DNA of 64,000 nt. Origin: Bradyrhizobium sp. WSM1417 (lineage in GTDB: Bacteria > Pseudomonadota > Alphaproteobacteria > Rhizobiales > Xanthobacteraceae). Positions 49,101-56,656 of this stretch are shown piece by piece. The notes below the pieces were generated by a model. It did no database searches. It saw only the letters and a list, made by a program, of their open reading frames with translations, and was not told where the DNA came from. Position 1 is the stretch's first letter; each line of letters opens with the position of its first letter. The position numbers were made by a program, and so were the translations under genes. The stretch lies in contig NZ_KI911783.1 in the NCBI RefSeq assembly GCF_000515415.1, forward strand, positions 1,354,392 to 1,418,391, read 5' to 3'.

Positions 49101-49599
49101 CCACCGCAACCAGCGTCACCAGCCGCGTCCGCAGGCGGCTGCTGAAGCCGGCGCTGCGCCTGCCGAAGGCGAAGCCGCGCCTGCCGCCGACGGCGAGAAG
49201 CGCGGTGAGCGTCATCGCCATGGCGGCGGTCATCGTCGCGATTCTGGTCGCGATGGTGGCAGGGATTTCCGCAAGCCGCGCGAAGGCGGCGCCGAAGCCG
49301 CGCCGCGTCCCGAGGGACGCGACGACAAGAACCGCCGCTTCGAGGCCAAGAATGGCGGCAACAAGGACCGCGACAACAAGGATCGCAACAAGGGCAAGTT
49401 CGGTGGCGGCGATCGCGACAAGGGCCGCGACAACCGTGGCCGCGACCGCGACAAGGGCCGCGACCGCCAGGGCGGGCCGTCGTTGCGTCCCTACGCATCG
49501 AGCACCACCCCGCGCGAGCGCGATCGCCCGGTCGATCCGAACTCGCCCTTCGCGAAACTCGCTGCGCTAAAGGAGCAGCTGTCAGGGCGTAAGGAGTGA
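46171..49599 (+). CDS. SUV3-like superfamily 2 RNA helicase with long disordered tail
   Basis: A 1142-residue protein. The helicase core (about 15-400) has Walker A GPTNTGKTHLAIERM, DEVQ as motif II (LAVDEVQIASD), GAATMRP as motif III, SLSPRTRNAQVAMF, and the late motifs TDAVGMGLNLD and QIAGRAGR. This is the mitochondrial SUV3/bacterial relative, an RNA helicase of the degradosome. After about residue 840 the chain becomes an Ala/Glu/Pro repeat and then a basic RGG/KDR-rich tail (RDKGRDNRGRDRDKGRD), likely RNA-binding. An S4-domain gene follows 4 bases later. Confidence 0.92.
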   Translation: MPFSSSPFASERLPGAGVTAVLGPTNTGKTHLAIERMLAHPSGMIGLPLRLLAREVYNKIAARVGPDAVALVTGEEKIKPKAPRYWVSTVEAMPRDLDVSFLAVDEVQIASDLERGHVFTDRILNRRGRDETLLLGAATMRPIIERLLPGVSMITRPRLSQLEFAGDRKITRQPRRTAIVAFSADEVYAIAELIRRQHGGAAVVLGSLSPRTRNAQVAMFQNGEVDYLVATDAVGMGLNLDVDHVAFASDRKFDGYQFRRLTPSEFGQIAGRAGRATRNGTFGTTGRCAPFEPELVNTLQNHTFDPVKVLQWRNSKLDFASLGALQVSLNLAPGHDALTRAPIAEDMRVLDHAARDAEVRDVAHGKDAVERLWEACQVPDYRKLSPAAHAELVTTLYGFLMRKGCIPDAWFRTQIDQADRVDGDIDTLSARIAQIRTWTFVANRPDWLKDPERWQGIAREVENKLSDALHERLTERFVDRRTSVLMRRLRENTSLNTEIGKTGEVIVEGHVIGRLDGFTFAPDAAEAGSDAKALQAAAQAVLAGEINARAEKLGNAPDEQFVLTSEGIIRWTGDAVARLSAAEDALHPRIRIISDERLTGAPRDKVQARLELWLKTHIEKLLGPLFELSKAEDVTGIARGIAYQLVEALGVLERPKIANELKDLDQPSRATLRKYGVRFGAYHLYFPGLLKPAGRALAALLWALKQDNVDPSALSGAQHLASSGRTSFPVDKQLPRDAYRVLGYKQAGERAVRVDILERLADLIRPALAWRENASGEKPAGAFDGRSFVVTQAMTSLTGSAGEDFASVLRALGYRMDKRPPLPAKPAAVVAETPVAEASSEETPATETPVEDAAAPADTAIEAAAEPVTVEDAPGMEQHDEPAPEEPALEASVTPEDAPGIAPPAEEAAAPIEAAETAPAEAVPAETAPAETAATEAAASADAAAPVEAAATPAEPELIEVWRPAGRHDDRKPRHERHRNQRHQPRPQAAAEAGAAPAEGEAAPAADGEKRGERHRHGGGHRRDSGRDGGRDFRKPREGGAEAAPRPEGRDDKNRRFEAKNGGNKDRDNKDRNKGKFGGGDRDKGRDNRGRDRDKGRDRQGGPSLRPYASSTTPRERDRPVDPNSPFAKLAALKEQLSGRKE

Positions 49600-49603
49600 G
49601 CCC

Positions 49604-49891
49604 ACGACCGAGCGGCAGCGCATCGACAAATGGCTATGGCACGCGCGGGTGGTGAAGGCGCGCACCTCCGCTGCCGAGCTTGTCGAGTCCGGCCATGTCC
49701 GCGTCAACGGCGCACGCGAGAAGTCGCCGGGGCATGCGATCAAGATCGGCGACGTGCTCACCGTCGCGCTCGATCGCACCGTGCGCGTCTTGAGAGTCAT
49801 CGCCTTCAACGAGCGCCGCGGCGATGCCGCCTCGGCCCGTGTGCTCTACGAAGAGCTCAGCGAAGGCCATCCGAATTCTCAGCGCAATTAA
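49604..49891 (+). CDS. S4-domain RNA-binding protein (Hsp15-like) with probable ACG start
   Basis: 95 residues from the ACG. ERQRIDKWLWHARVVKARTS and ESGHVRVNGAREKSP form a complete S4 domain like heat-shock protein 15, which binds stalled 50S subunits. No ATG, GTG or TTG exists in frame before the GTG at 49649, which would delete the first helix of the domain. ACG at 49604 stands 7 bases after AAGGAG and aligns with where ATG occurs in relatives (MTERQRIDKWLWHA-type starts, from memory). The gene is coupled to the helicase (stop at 49597-49599). Confidence 0.7.
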   Translation, partial: TTERQRIDKWLWHARVVKARTSAAELVESGHVRVNGAREKSPGHAIKIGDVLTVALDRTVRVLRVIAFNERRGDAASARVLYEELSEGHPNSQRN

Positions 49892-50023
49892 TTGCGTTTT
49901 GAATTCATTTCTTGGTCGATCAAGCGCATAAAGCCGTCATGATCGGCCGTTCCTGAGCTTGCGGCGCCGGGCCATCCGCGCTACGCAAGCCGCGACTTTT
50001 AAAAGAGCTTTTCGGAGCGTTGG

Positions 50024-50362
50024 ATGACTTACGTCGTCACTGAAGCGTGCATCAAGTGCAAGTACACCGACTGCGTCGAGGTCTGCCCGGTCGACTGTTT
50101 CTACGAGGGCGAGAACATGCTCGTCATCCATCCTGACGAGTGCATCGATTGCGGCGTGTGCGAGCCGGAATGTCCCGCCGATGCCATCAAGCCTGACACG
50201 GAACCGGGCCTGGAAAAGTGGCTCACGGTCAACGCCGACTACGCCAAGAGCTGGCCGAACATCACCCAGAAGAAAGAATCACCTGCCGACGCCAAGGATT
50301 TCGACGGCATGGAGGGCAAGTTCGACAAGTATTTCTCGGCGAACCCCGGCTCCGGCGACTAA
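50024..50362 (+). CDS. fdxA: Seven-iron ferredoxin FdxA
   Basis: A 112-residue ferredoxin. The N-terminal cysteine pattern [21 protein letters not shown] lacks one ligand of a 4Fe cluster and so builds a 3Fe-4S; the second set [12 protein letters not shown] builds 4Fe-4S. The C-terminal extension ([19 protein letters not shown]) is typical of FdxA in alphaproteobacteria. The S4-fdxA-carD order is common in the group. Confidence 0.95.
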   Translation: MTYVVTEACIKCKYTDCVEVCPVDCFYEGENMLVIHPDECIDCGVCEPECPADAIKPDTEPGLEKWLTVNADYAKSWPNITQKKESPADAKDFDGMEGKFDKYFSANPGSGD

Positions 50363-50429
50363 TTCGGGTCAAACTTAACCCTATTAGCGGCGTTATCGCC
50401 GAAAACCAGCCCTTAAGACCCCTAAATCA

Positions 50430-50457
50430 TTGATTTTTGCGGGAAATGTGCTATATT
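50430..50457 (+). promoter_or_regulatory. Sigma-70-like promoter for carD
   Basis: TTGATT (50430-50435) and TATATT (50452-50457) are 16 bases apart, about 50 bases before the GTG at 50509. Confidence 0.5.
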
Positions 50458-50508
50458 GGGCACATTGAGCCGAACCCTGGTTAGCCCCGTCGGCCCCATT
50501 GGGTTCCC

Positions 50509-51549
50509 GTGAAACCAAATGTCGAACAGGGGCGTGGCAGTTTCCGCGCGCAGGCTGTGTCACAGAAAACGCGTAAAAAGAGTACTTCAGCGAAGGCTTC
50601 CCATAAGGACGCCAAGAAAGTCGCCGCGGCCAGCCGTAGCGCATCCAAGGGTCGGACCGCGACGAAGGCGCCGGCTGCAAAGTCCTCGAAGAACAAAAGA
50701 AGCGCAATGCCTAACAAGACTGCCAAGCCGGCCGCGAAAGCGACCGTTGCCAAGCCTGTTGCCGCCAAGCCTGCCGCCAAGCCCGCTGTTGCAAAGACGC
50801 CCGCTGCCAAGGCTCCCGCTGCCAAGCCCGCCGCGCCGAAGGCTCCTGTTGCTGCTGCTCCCGCCAAGGCTCCTGTCGCTGCCGCCAAGCCGGCCGTCAA
50901 GCCCGCGGCTGTTGCGCCGAAGGTCGAGGAAAAGAAGGTCGTGACCCAGCGTCAGGGCTTCAAGGCCAACGAATTCGTCGTTTATCCCGCTCACGGCGTC
51001 GGCCAGATCCTGGCCATCGAGGAGCAGGAGATCGCCGGCGCGAAGCTCGAGCTGTTCGTCATCAACTTCATCAAGGACAAGATGACGCTGCGCGTGCCGA
51101 CCGCCAAGGTCGCCAATGTCGGCATGCGCAAGCTGTCGGAGCCCGCGCTGGTGAAGCGTGCGCTCGAGACCCTCAAGGGCCGTGCCCGCGTCAAGCGCAC
51201 CATGTGGTCGCGCCGCGCGCAGGAATACGAAGCGAAGATCAATTCGGGCGACATCGTCGCGATCGCGGAAGTCGTGCGCGACCTCTATCGCTCCGAGTCG
51301 CAGCCGGAACAGTCCTACAGCGAACGCCAGCTCTATGAAGCCGCGCTCGACCGTCTCTCCCGCGAGATCGCGGTGGTGCAGCACTCGACCGAGACCGAAG
51401 CGGTCAAGGAGATCGAGGCCCAGCTCGCCAAGAGCCCGCGCCGCACCGGCGCCAAGTCCGAAGCCGCCGAAGGCGAGGCCGATGCGGACGCCGAGGGCGA
51501 TAGCGACGAGACCGATGGCGGCGCCACGGTCGCCGACGAGGCCGCGTAA
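50509..51549 (+). CDS. CarD-family transcription regulator with long Lys/Ala/Pro-rich N terminus
   Basis: 346 residues from the GTG at 50509. The C-terminal CarD_CdnL/TRCF RNA-polymerase-interacting domain covers about 150-300 (GFKANEFVVYPAHGVGQILA, FVINFIKDKMTLRVPTAKV, MWSRRAQEYEAKINSGDI). Before it are about 145 residues dominated by KPAAKPA-type repeats, histone H1-like. An ATG at 50707 would give a shorter tail of the same composition. The acidic C terminus (EGEADADAEGDSDETDGG) balances the charge. CarD stabilises open complexes at rRNA promoters. Confidence 0.9.
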   Translation: MKPNVEQGRGSFRAQAVSQKTRKKSTSAKASHKDAKKVAAASRSASKGRTATKAPAAKSSKNKRSAMPNKTAKPAAKATVAKPVAAKPAAKPAVAKTPAAKAPAAKPAAPKAPVAAAPAKAPVAAAKPAVKPAAVAPKVEEKKVVTQRQGFKANEFVVYPAHGVGQILAIEEQEIAGAKLELFVINFIKDKMTLRVPTAKVANVGMRKLSEPALVKRALETLKGRARVKRTMWSRRAQEYEAKINSGDIVAIAEVVRDLYRSESQPEQSYSERQLYEAALDRLSREIAVVQHSTETEAVKEIEAQLAKSPRRTGAKSEAAEGEADADAEGDSDETDGGATVADEAA

Positions 51550-51581
51550 GCCTCTCGCGCGTTCATCGCAACAGATCAAAA

Positions 51582-51606
51582 GCCCGGCCGGTTGGCCGGG
51601 TTTTTT
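51582..51606 (+). terminator. Rho-independent terminator of carD
   Basis: CCCGGCC-GGTT-GGCCGGG is followed directly by TTTTTT, about 33 bases after the carD stop. Confidence 0.9.
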
Positions 51607-51686
51607 GTTTTGGAGACGCTGATCGCTCTGGTTCGGGGACGGTCAGCGGGCCGAATTTCTTTGAGCCTATGCGATCCTAAACGGGA

Positions 51687-52058
51687 TCAAACCCGCGATG
51701 CGCTTCCCGAAGCGCCGCGCCCGGTCTCGCGGCCGTCTCCACCCGCGCTAGTCGCAACCGTCGACCACCAGGCGCCCAACGCATCGATCAACGGCACCAA
51801 GGTGTGGCCGGCGGCGGTCAGATCGTACTCGACCCTCAACGGGTATCCGTCGAATTCCGTGCGGGTCACGATTCCGGCGTCCTCCAGTTTGCGAAGCTCG
51901 AGGGCGAGCATCCTGTGCGAGATGGTCGGATTGTCCCGACGCAAGTCGCTGAACCGTTTGGTGCCCTGCTTCAAATAGTAGATCAGAAGCGTAGGCCACC
52001 GGCCGCTCAGGACCTGCATCACTTCCTCGATGGGACATCTCGAAACGAGGTCTTTCAT
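51687..52058 (-). CDS. HxlR-family transcriptional regulator
   Basis: A 123-residue winged-helix regulator. It starts with a cysteine near the N terminus (VSRCPIEEVMQVLSGRWPTL), as HxlR-type electrophile and redox sensors do. LRRDNPTISHRMLALELRKLE is the recognition region and EYDLTAAGHTLVPLIDALGAWW the C-terminal helix. It is divergent from a glutathione S-transferase-like gene, with a 109-base shared region, so it probably controls it. Confidence 0.9.
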   Translation of the reverse strand: MKDLVSRCPIEEVMQVLSGRWPTLLIYYLKQGTKRFSDLRRDNPTISHRMLALELRKLEDAGIVTRTEFDGYPLRVEYDLTAAGHTLVPLIDALGAWWSTVATSAGGDGRETGRGASGSASRV

Positions 52059-52167
52059 CGGCGGACTCCAGGTTACAAAAATGTTCGCAATTTACTTGAT
52101 GGAGCGAGCGACTAGGGTTCGGGACCGCTGCGCAGCGTGATCATCAGAAATCACGGAGAATAGATCG

Positions 52168-52878
52168 ATGGACCCCATCCTACTCTACGGCTTCCCGATG
52201 GGAAGCTCCATCGGACTCGTTGCAGCTCTTGAATGGCTTGGCAGGCCATATCGCCTGTGTCGCGTCGACATGCTGGGCGAGATGCTGAGCCCGTCATACG
52301 CCAGGATCAATCCGGGACACGAGACGCCTGCACTCATCACGGACCAGGGCGATGTGCTGACGGAAACCATGGCGATCGCGGCTTGGCTCGAAGCCAGGGA
52401 TACCGAACGGCGCATAAGCTTTGATCAGTTGTCGCCGAAAGCCGATCGCATGCATCAGCTGATGGCGTTCGTGAATACCGGTTTCACCGGCGCGTTCGCG
52501 CCGCTTTGGGTCGCAATGGAAGGCGTGGCGATGGACGACGCCATGCGCTCGGCCTTGCGGGAGTTCGGAAGGAGAAAGGTGATCGAACGTCACGACAAGC
52601 TCGAAGCCATGATCGAGCCGGCGAGGTTCCTGCTCGCCGACCGGCCGACCCTCGCCGACGCCTTGCTGGCAGGTGTGGCGCGCTGGCTCGACTTCCACGC
52701 CATCGCGGACAGGAGCCGCTGGCCAAAGCTGTCGGCGCTGCGCCAACAACTCGAGGCCAATCCCGGGGTCATCTACGCCACCGCTGTGGAGAGCGGGAGC
52801 AATGATCCGGGAGCAGGATCGTGTGCAGGCCATATCGCGCTGGCCGACGTCATCGCGCGATATGGCAAGCAAGCCTAA
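52168..52878 (+). CDS. Glutathione S-transferase-like protein
   Basis: A 236-residue protein. The N-terminal thioredoxin fold (LLYGFPMGSSIGLVAALEWL, with the cis-proline in HETPALI and the ETMAIAAWL segment) is followed by a helical domain with ADRPTLADALLAGVARW, the N-capping motif of GSTs. The expected role is conjugation or reduction of electrophiles. Regulation by the divergent HxlR gene is inferred. Confidence 0.9.
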   Translation: MDPILLYGFPMGSSIGLVAALEWLGRPYRLCRVDMLGEMLSPSYARINPGHETPALITDQGDVLTETMAIAAWLEARDTERRISFDQLSPKADRMHQLMAFVNTGFTGAFAPLWVAMEGVAMDDAMRSALREFGRRKVIERHDKLEAMIEPARFLLADRPTLADALLAGVARWLDFHAIADRSRWPKLSALRQQLEANPGVIYATAVESGSNDPGAGSCAGHIALADVIARYGKQA

Positions 52879-52888
52879 CCAGCGGAGA

Positions 52889-52915
52889 GGAGGAGCGGCT
52901 TCGATCCGCTCCTCC
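52889..52915. terminator. Bidirectional hairpin between the GST gene and regR
   Basis: GGAGGAGCGG and CCGCTCCTCC form a perfect 10-bp stem around a 7-base loop. It occupies almost all of the 37-base gap between two convergent stops. No T-run follows on either side. Confidence 0.7.
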
Positions 52916-53449
52916 CTACTTCACCGGCCGCTTCTCGAGCTTCCGCGCCAGCGTACGCCGGTGCATTCCGAGCCGTCTTGCGGCTTCCGAGATGTTGAAA
53001 TCGGTCTCGATCAGGGTCTGGTGAATGCGTTCCCATTCCAGCGTCTTGATCGATGTCGGCCGGGCGTCGAGCGCGACCTCGGCATTGCCTGCGGCCTTGT
53101 TGAAGGCGGCTTCGATGTCGTCGGTGTTCGACGGTTTGGCGAGATAGTGGCATGCGCCGAGCTTGATGGCTTCGACCGCGGTGGAGATGCTGGCAAAACC
53201 CGTCAGCACCACGATCAGCATCTCCGGATCGTGCGTGTGCAAGAGCTCGACGCAGGCCAGTCCCGAGGCGCCGCCGAGCTTGAGGTCGACGACGGCATAG
53301 CCGAACGATCGCTCCTCCAGAACTTTCCGCACCTCCTCGATCGAGGCGGCGAGCACGACCTCGTAGTCGCGGCGCTCGAACGAACGTTTCAGGGTGCGGG
53401 CGAAGCCGGCATCGTCCTCGACGACGATGAGCGAACGGTCAGGCGTCAA
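52916..53449 (-). CDS. regR: Response regulator RegR (RegA/ActR/PrrA family)
   Basis: A 177-residue regulator. The receiver domain has the acidic pair in VVEDDAG, phosphorylation site Asp55 (VVDLKLGG), threonine in LTGFAS and lysine in YLAKPS. After a proline linker comes a Fis-type HTH (NISEAARRLGMHRRTLARKLEK), near-invariant in the RegA family. In Bradyrhizobium RegR activates nifA-linked and redox genes. It overlaps regS by 11 bases and is the last gene of the cyo operon. Confidence 0.94.
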   Translation of the reverse strand: MTPDRSLIVVEDDAGFARTLKRSFERRDYEVVLAASIEEVRKVLEERSFGYAVVDLKLGGASGLACVELLHTHDPEMLIVVLTGFASISTAVEAIKLGACHYLAKPSNTDDIEAAFNKAAGNAEVALDARPTSIKTLEWERIHQTLIETDFNISEAARRLGMHRRTLARKLEKRPVK

Positions 53450-54815
53450 AGCTGCCTCCGATCGCGAGCGTTGCGAGCGGCAGCGTGAGGCGGACCGTGG
53501 CGCCGCGCTTCCTGTGGTTCTCGGCGGTCACGCTGCCCCCTAACTTGCGCACCACGTTCACCACCAGGAACAGGCCGAGCCCGCCGCCGGCGCGGCCCTT
53601 GCTCGACTGATAGGGTTTTCCGATTTGGGCCAGCATCTCGGGCGCGAAGCCGGGGCCGCGATCGCTGATCGACAGTACGAGATGATCGCCCTCGCGCCCG
53701 GCAACGAGCTCGACCCAGTCGCGCGAGACCTCGTAGGCGTTGTCGAGCACGTTGAAGATCACCTGCTTTAGCGCGACGTCCGAGACGATTGCGACGTCTT
53801 CGCCGAAGGTGTTGACGAAATACAGCGTGCGCGCCGAGCGCGCGTCGCGCCACTCTTCCACCAGCGCGGTGACGAAAGCCGCCACCGTCGTCGGCGACGA
53901 TCCTTCGCCGCGGGCTTCGCCCGCCGACACCAGGATGCCCGTCACGATCGACTTGCAGCGTTGCAGTGACGTCTCCATCTCCGCCAGGTCCTCGGCCAGC
54001 TCCTGATCGGCGGCGAGGTCGGGCATGCGGCGCCAGTCGCCGAGGATGACCGAGAGCGAGGCGAGCGGCGTGCCGAGCTCGTGCGCCGCGCCGGAGGCGA
54101 GCAGGCCCATGCGCACGATATGATCCTGCTCGGCGGCATGCTGGCGCAGCGCCGCCAGATGCGCGTCGCGCTCGCGCAAATTCCTGTTGATGCGGGTGAC
54201 GAATACCACCAGCAGCACGGCGTTGAGCACGAAGCCCAGCAGCATGCCGGCAACCGTGAGCGTGTAGGTCTCGCTCAGCGGGTTCGGCGGCAGATCGAGC
54301 GGCCGGTAGGCCACGGTCAGCCAGACGAAGCTCGCACAGGTCAGCGCGACCAGCGACCAGGTCGAGCGGCCATCGAGCAGCACCGCGCCCAGCGTCACCT
54401 GGAGCAGGAACAGCGAGGTGAAGGGATTGGTGGCGCCGCCGCTGAGATAAAGCTGCGCGGTCAGCGCGGCGACGTCCAGCATGAGGGCGACCAGCAGCTC
54501 GTTGTTGGTGATCGCGGCGCGATGGCGCACCCAGACCAGGCTGGAGATATTGAGAAATATCAGGGCGCCGATCACCGCGCCCATCCGGGTGAGCGGCAGG
54601 GGAATGCCGAGCCAGACATGCACGCCGCCGATGGTCACGATCTGGCCGACCACTGCGGTCCAGCGCAGCTGGATCAGCAGCGCCATGTTCTTGCGGTTGG
54701 TCTCGTCGTCGGTCGGCGCAGCGCCGATCAGCTCGCTGCGCGCGTCCGCCTGCGATTGCAGCGTGACGGCGTCATGCGTCCTTTCGTCAGGTGGGCTCGA
54801 CGATCGTTCCAGCAT
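53439..54815 (-). CDS. regS: Redox sensor histidine kinase RegS (RegB family)
   Basis: A 458-residue kinase with six membrane helices (about 45-215). The quinone-binding GGATNPFTSLFLLQV motif sits in the third loop as in RegB. The H-box is GAAHELGTPLASL, with the redox-active cysteine in LQRCKSIVTGILVSAGEARGEG (core RCKSIV) and the ATPase boxes LDNAYEVS, SDRGPGF and GGLGLFLV. The start is taken at ATG 54815; 54842 is in frame. It overlaps surf1 by 29 bases. Confidence 0.93.
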   Translation of the reverse strand: MLERSSSPPDERTHDAVTLQSQADARSELIGAAPTDDETNRKNMALLIQLRWTAVVGQIVTIGGVHVWLGIPLPLTRMGAVIGALIFLNISSLVWVRHRAAITNNELLVALMLDVAALTAQLYLSGGATNPFTSLFLLQVTLGAVLLDGRSTWSLVALTCASFVWLTVAYRPLDLPPNPLSETYTLTVAGMLLGFVLNAVLLVVFVTRINRNLRERDAHLAALRQHAAEQDHIVRMGLLASGAAHELGTPLASLSVILGDWRRMPDLAADQELAEDLAEMETSLQRCKSIVTGILVSAGEARGEGSSPTTVAAFVTALVEEWRDARSARTLYFVNTFGEDVAIVSDVALKQVIFNVLDNAYEVSRDWVELVAGREGDHLVLSISDRGPGFAPEMLAQIGKPYQSSKGRAGGGLGLFLVVNVVRKLGGSVTAENHRKRGATVRLTLPLATLAIGGSFDA

Positions 54816-55641
54816 CTGATCCCGTCCTGCGGGCGACAGCATCGGGGCCGCCGGCCGCTTCGTGGACGAAGCCGCTCCAGGGCTCCTTGCGACGGAACAG
54901 CCCGCCGCCGAATGTGACGATAAGTCTGCCGGTCAGCATGAACGCCAGGGCAAACCACGTCAGCGCGTAGATCAGGTGGTTATTGGGAAAGCTGATCACG
55001 GTCAATCCGCCGATTGGGCCGCCGCCGGATTGTGATCGAGCGCCGGCATCGATGAAAAAGGGCGCGACGTGATCGAGGCCGCGTGCCGCCGCAATCGCGG
55101 CAACATCCCGCGAGTACCAGCGATTGTGCTCCGGCACGTTGGTTCTGAGGAATCCGCCTTTTGGCTCCGTTACGCGCAACAGGCCGGTGATCTCGACCTG
55201 GCCTTGCGGATTGCCGTCCCGGCGCGTCGAGGCGTCGCGCCGGTCGGACGGCACGTAGCCACGGTTGACCAGGACCAGCGTGCCATCGCTACTCTGAAGC
55301 GGTGTCAGCACCCAATAGCCCGGGCCTTCTTCGGTGACGGCCTGAACCAGCGTCTCGCGGTCATGCAGGAACCGGCCGGTGACGCTGACGTGCCTGTATT
55401 CGTCGTTCGCGGCGGAGACGGTGGGCCATGTCGCCGGCGAGGGGATCGGCTGGGCCGGGGCATGAACGCGCTGCTCGACGCGATCGATCAGCGCCAGCTT
55501 CCAGGCGCGGCGCTCGACCTGCCAGACACCGAGCGCGATCAGAAGTGCAAAGGCCGTGAGGGAGAGGACCGTGAGCCATGAGGACGAGTGCGCAGCGTCG
55601 CGCCCGTTTGCCTTGCTGGTCACGGTCCCGGTCTCTGTCAT
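54787..55641 (-). CDS. SURF1-family oxidase assembly protein
   Basis: A 284-residue protein with membrane helices near both ends (about 24-41 and 229-248). Family landmarks are LGVWQVERRAWKLALIDRVE, GYWVLTPLQSSDGTLVLVNRG, PEHNRWYSRDVAAIA and FPNNHLIYALTWFALA. SURF1 proteins help heme insertion into oxidase subunit I. Its start overlaps the cyoD stop by 4 bases, tying assembly factor to oxidase. Confidence 0.9.
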   Translation of the reverse strand: MTETGTVTSKANGRDAAHSSSWLTVLSLTAFALLIALGVWQVERRAWKLALIDRVEQRVHAPAQPIPSPATWPTVSAANDEYRHVSVTGRFLHDRETLVQAVTEEGPGYWVLTPLQSSDGTLVLVNRGYVPSDRRDASTRRDGNPQGQVEITGLLRVTEPKGGFLRTNVPEHNRWYSRDVAAIAAARGLDHVAPFFIDAGARSQSGGGPIGGLTVISFPNNHLIYALTWFALAFMLTGRLIVTFGGGLFRRKEPWSGFVHEAAGGPDAVARRTGSDAGTIVEPT

Positions 55642-56030
55642 TTCATGCCGGTCATCTGGTGGATCGGCATCATGTTGCTGTTGAGGTGGTTCATCACCCA
55701 CAGCGAACCTGACAGGGCGATCACCACCATGACGATGGTGAAGATCAGAGCCATCATGCTCCAGCCGTTCTCGGAGGTCGTGTTCATGTGCAGGAAGTAG
55801 ATCATGTGCACGACGATCTGCACGACCGCGAAGGCCATGATGACGAGCGCGGTGATCTGCTTGCTCGGAAGCGCGCCGCTCATCACCAGCCAGAACGGGA
55901 TCGCGGTAAGCACGACCGAGAGCACGAAGCCGAGCATGTAGGTCGAGAACGAGCCGTGCGCATGGGCTTGGGCGTGGCTATCGCCGTGGTGATGATCGCC
56001 CGCATGGGCGGCGTGAATATCGGTGTTCAT
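55638..56030 (-). CDS. cyoD: Cytochrome bo3 quinol oxidase subunit IV
   Basis: A 130-residue subunit with three membrane helices and a histidine-rich N terminus ([20 protein letters not shown]). [15 protein letters not shown] and IYFLHMN are family motifs. The ATG at 56030 follows GGGAG and overlaps the cyoC stop. Confidence 0.92.
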   Translation of the reverse strand: MNTDIHAAHAGDHHHGDSHAQAHAHGSFSTYMLGFVLSVVLTAIPFWLVMSGALPSKQITALVIMAFAVVQIVVHMIYFLHMNTTSENGWSMMALIFTIVMVVIALSGSLWVMNHLNSNMMPIHQMTGMK

Positions 56031-56656
56031 CGCAGAACTCCCAGCAGATAGACGAAGGTGAAGACGCCGATCCAGACCACGTCCAGGAAGTGCCAGAACA
56101 TCGACAGGCACATCAGGCGGCGGCGATTGGCCTCGATCAGGCCGAACTTCCAGACCTGCACCATCAAGGTCACCAGCCAGATCAGGCCGCAGGAGACGTG
56201 CAGGCCGTGGGTGCCGACCAGGGTGAAGAAGGCGGACAGGAAGGCGCTGCGCTGCGGCGTCGCGCCCTCATGGATCATGTGGGCGAACTCGGACAGCTCG
56301 ATGCCGATGAAGGCGGCGCCGAACAGCCCGGTGATCGCCAGCCAGATCTGGGTCTGCGCGATCTTGTTCTGCTGCATCGTCAGCATCGCAAAACCGTAGG
56401 TGATCGAGGACAGCAGCAGCATCGAGGTGTTGACCGCGACCAGCGGCAGCTCGAACAGATCCTTCGGCGCGGGACCGGCGGCGTAGTTGCCGCCGAGCAC
56501 GCCGAAGGTGGCGAACAGGATCGCGAAGATGAGACAGTCGCTCATCAGATAGATCCAGAAGCCGAGCGAGGTGCTGTAGCCTTCCGGATGCGGGTGTTCG
56601 TCGGCGAGGTAGAACACCGGTTCGCCGGTTTGCGTGGGATTGACAGCGACAGTCAT
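56027..56656 (-). CDS. cyoC: Cytochrome bo3 quinol oxidase subunit III
   Basis: A 209-residue subunit with five helices. [20 protein letters not shown] and [14 protein letters not shown] are typical of CyoC. It starts directly after the cyoB stop and overlaps cyoD by 4 bases. Confidence 0.95.
   Translation of the reverse strand: MTVAVNPTQTGEPVFYLADEHPHPEGYSTSLGFWIYLMSDCLIFAILFATFGVLGGNYAAGPAPKDLFELPLVAVNTSMLLLSSITYGFAMLTMQQNKIAQTQIWLAITGLFGAAFIGIELSEFAHMIHEGATPQRSAFLSAFFTLVGTHGLHVSCGLIWLVTLMVQVWKFGLIEANRRRLMCLSMFWHFLDVVWIGVFTFVYLLGVLR

Noticed and set aside
49911..49924. CTTGGTCGATCAAG upstream of fdxA as a FixK/FNR box
   Set aside because: The half-site spacing is two bases short of the TTGA/C-N6-T/GCAA consensus and the symmetry has a mismatch; kept only as a note.
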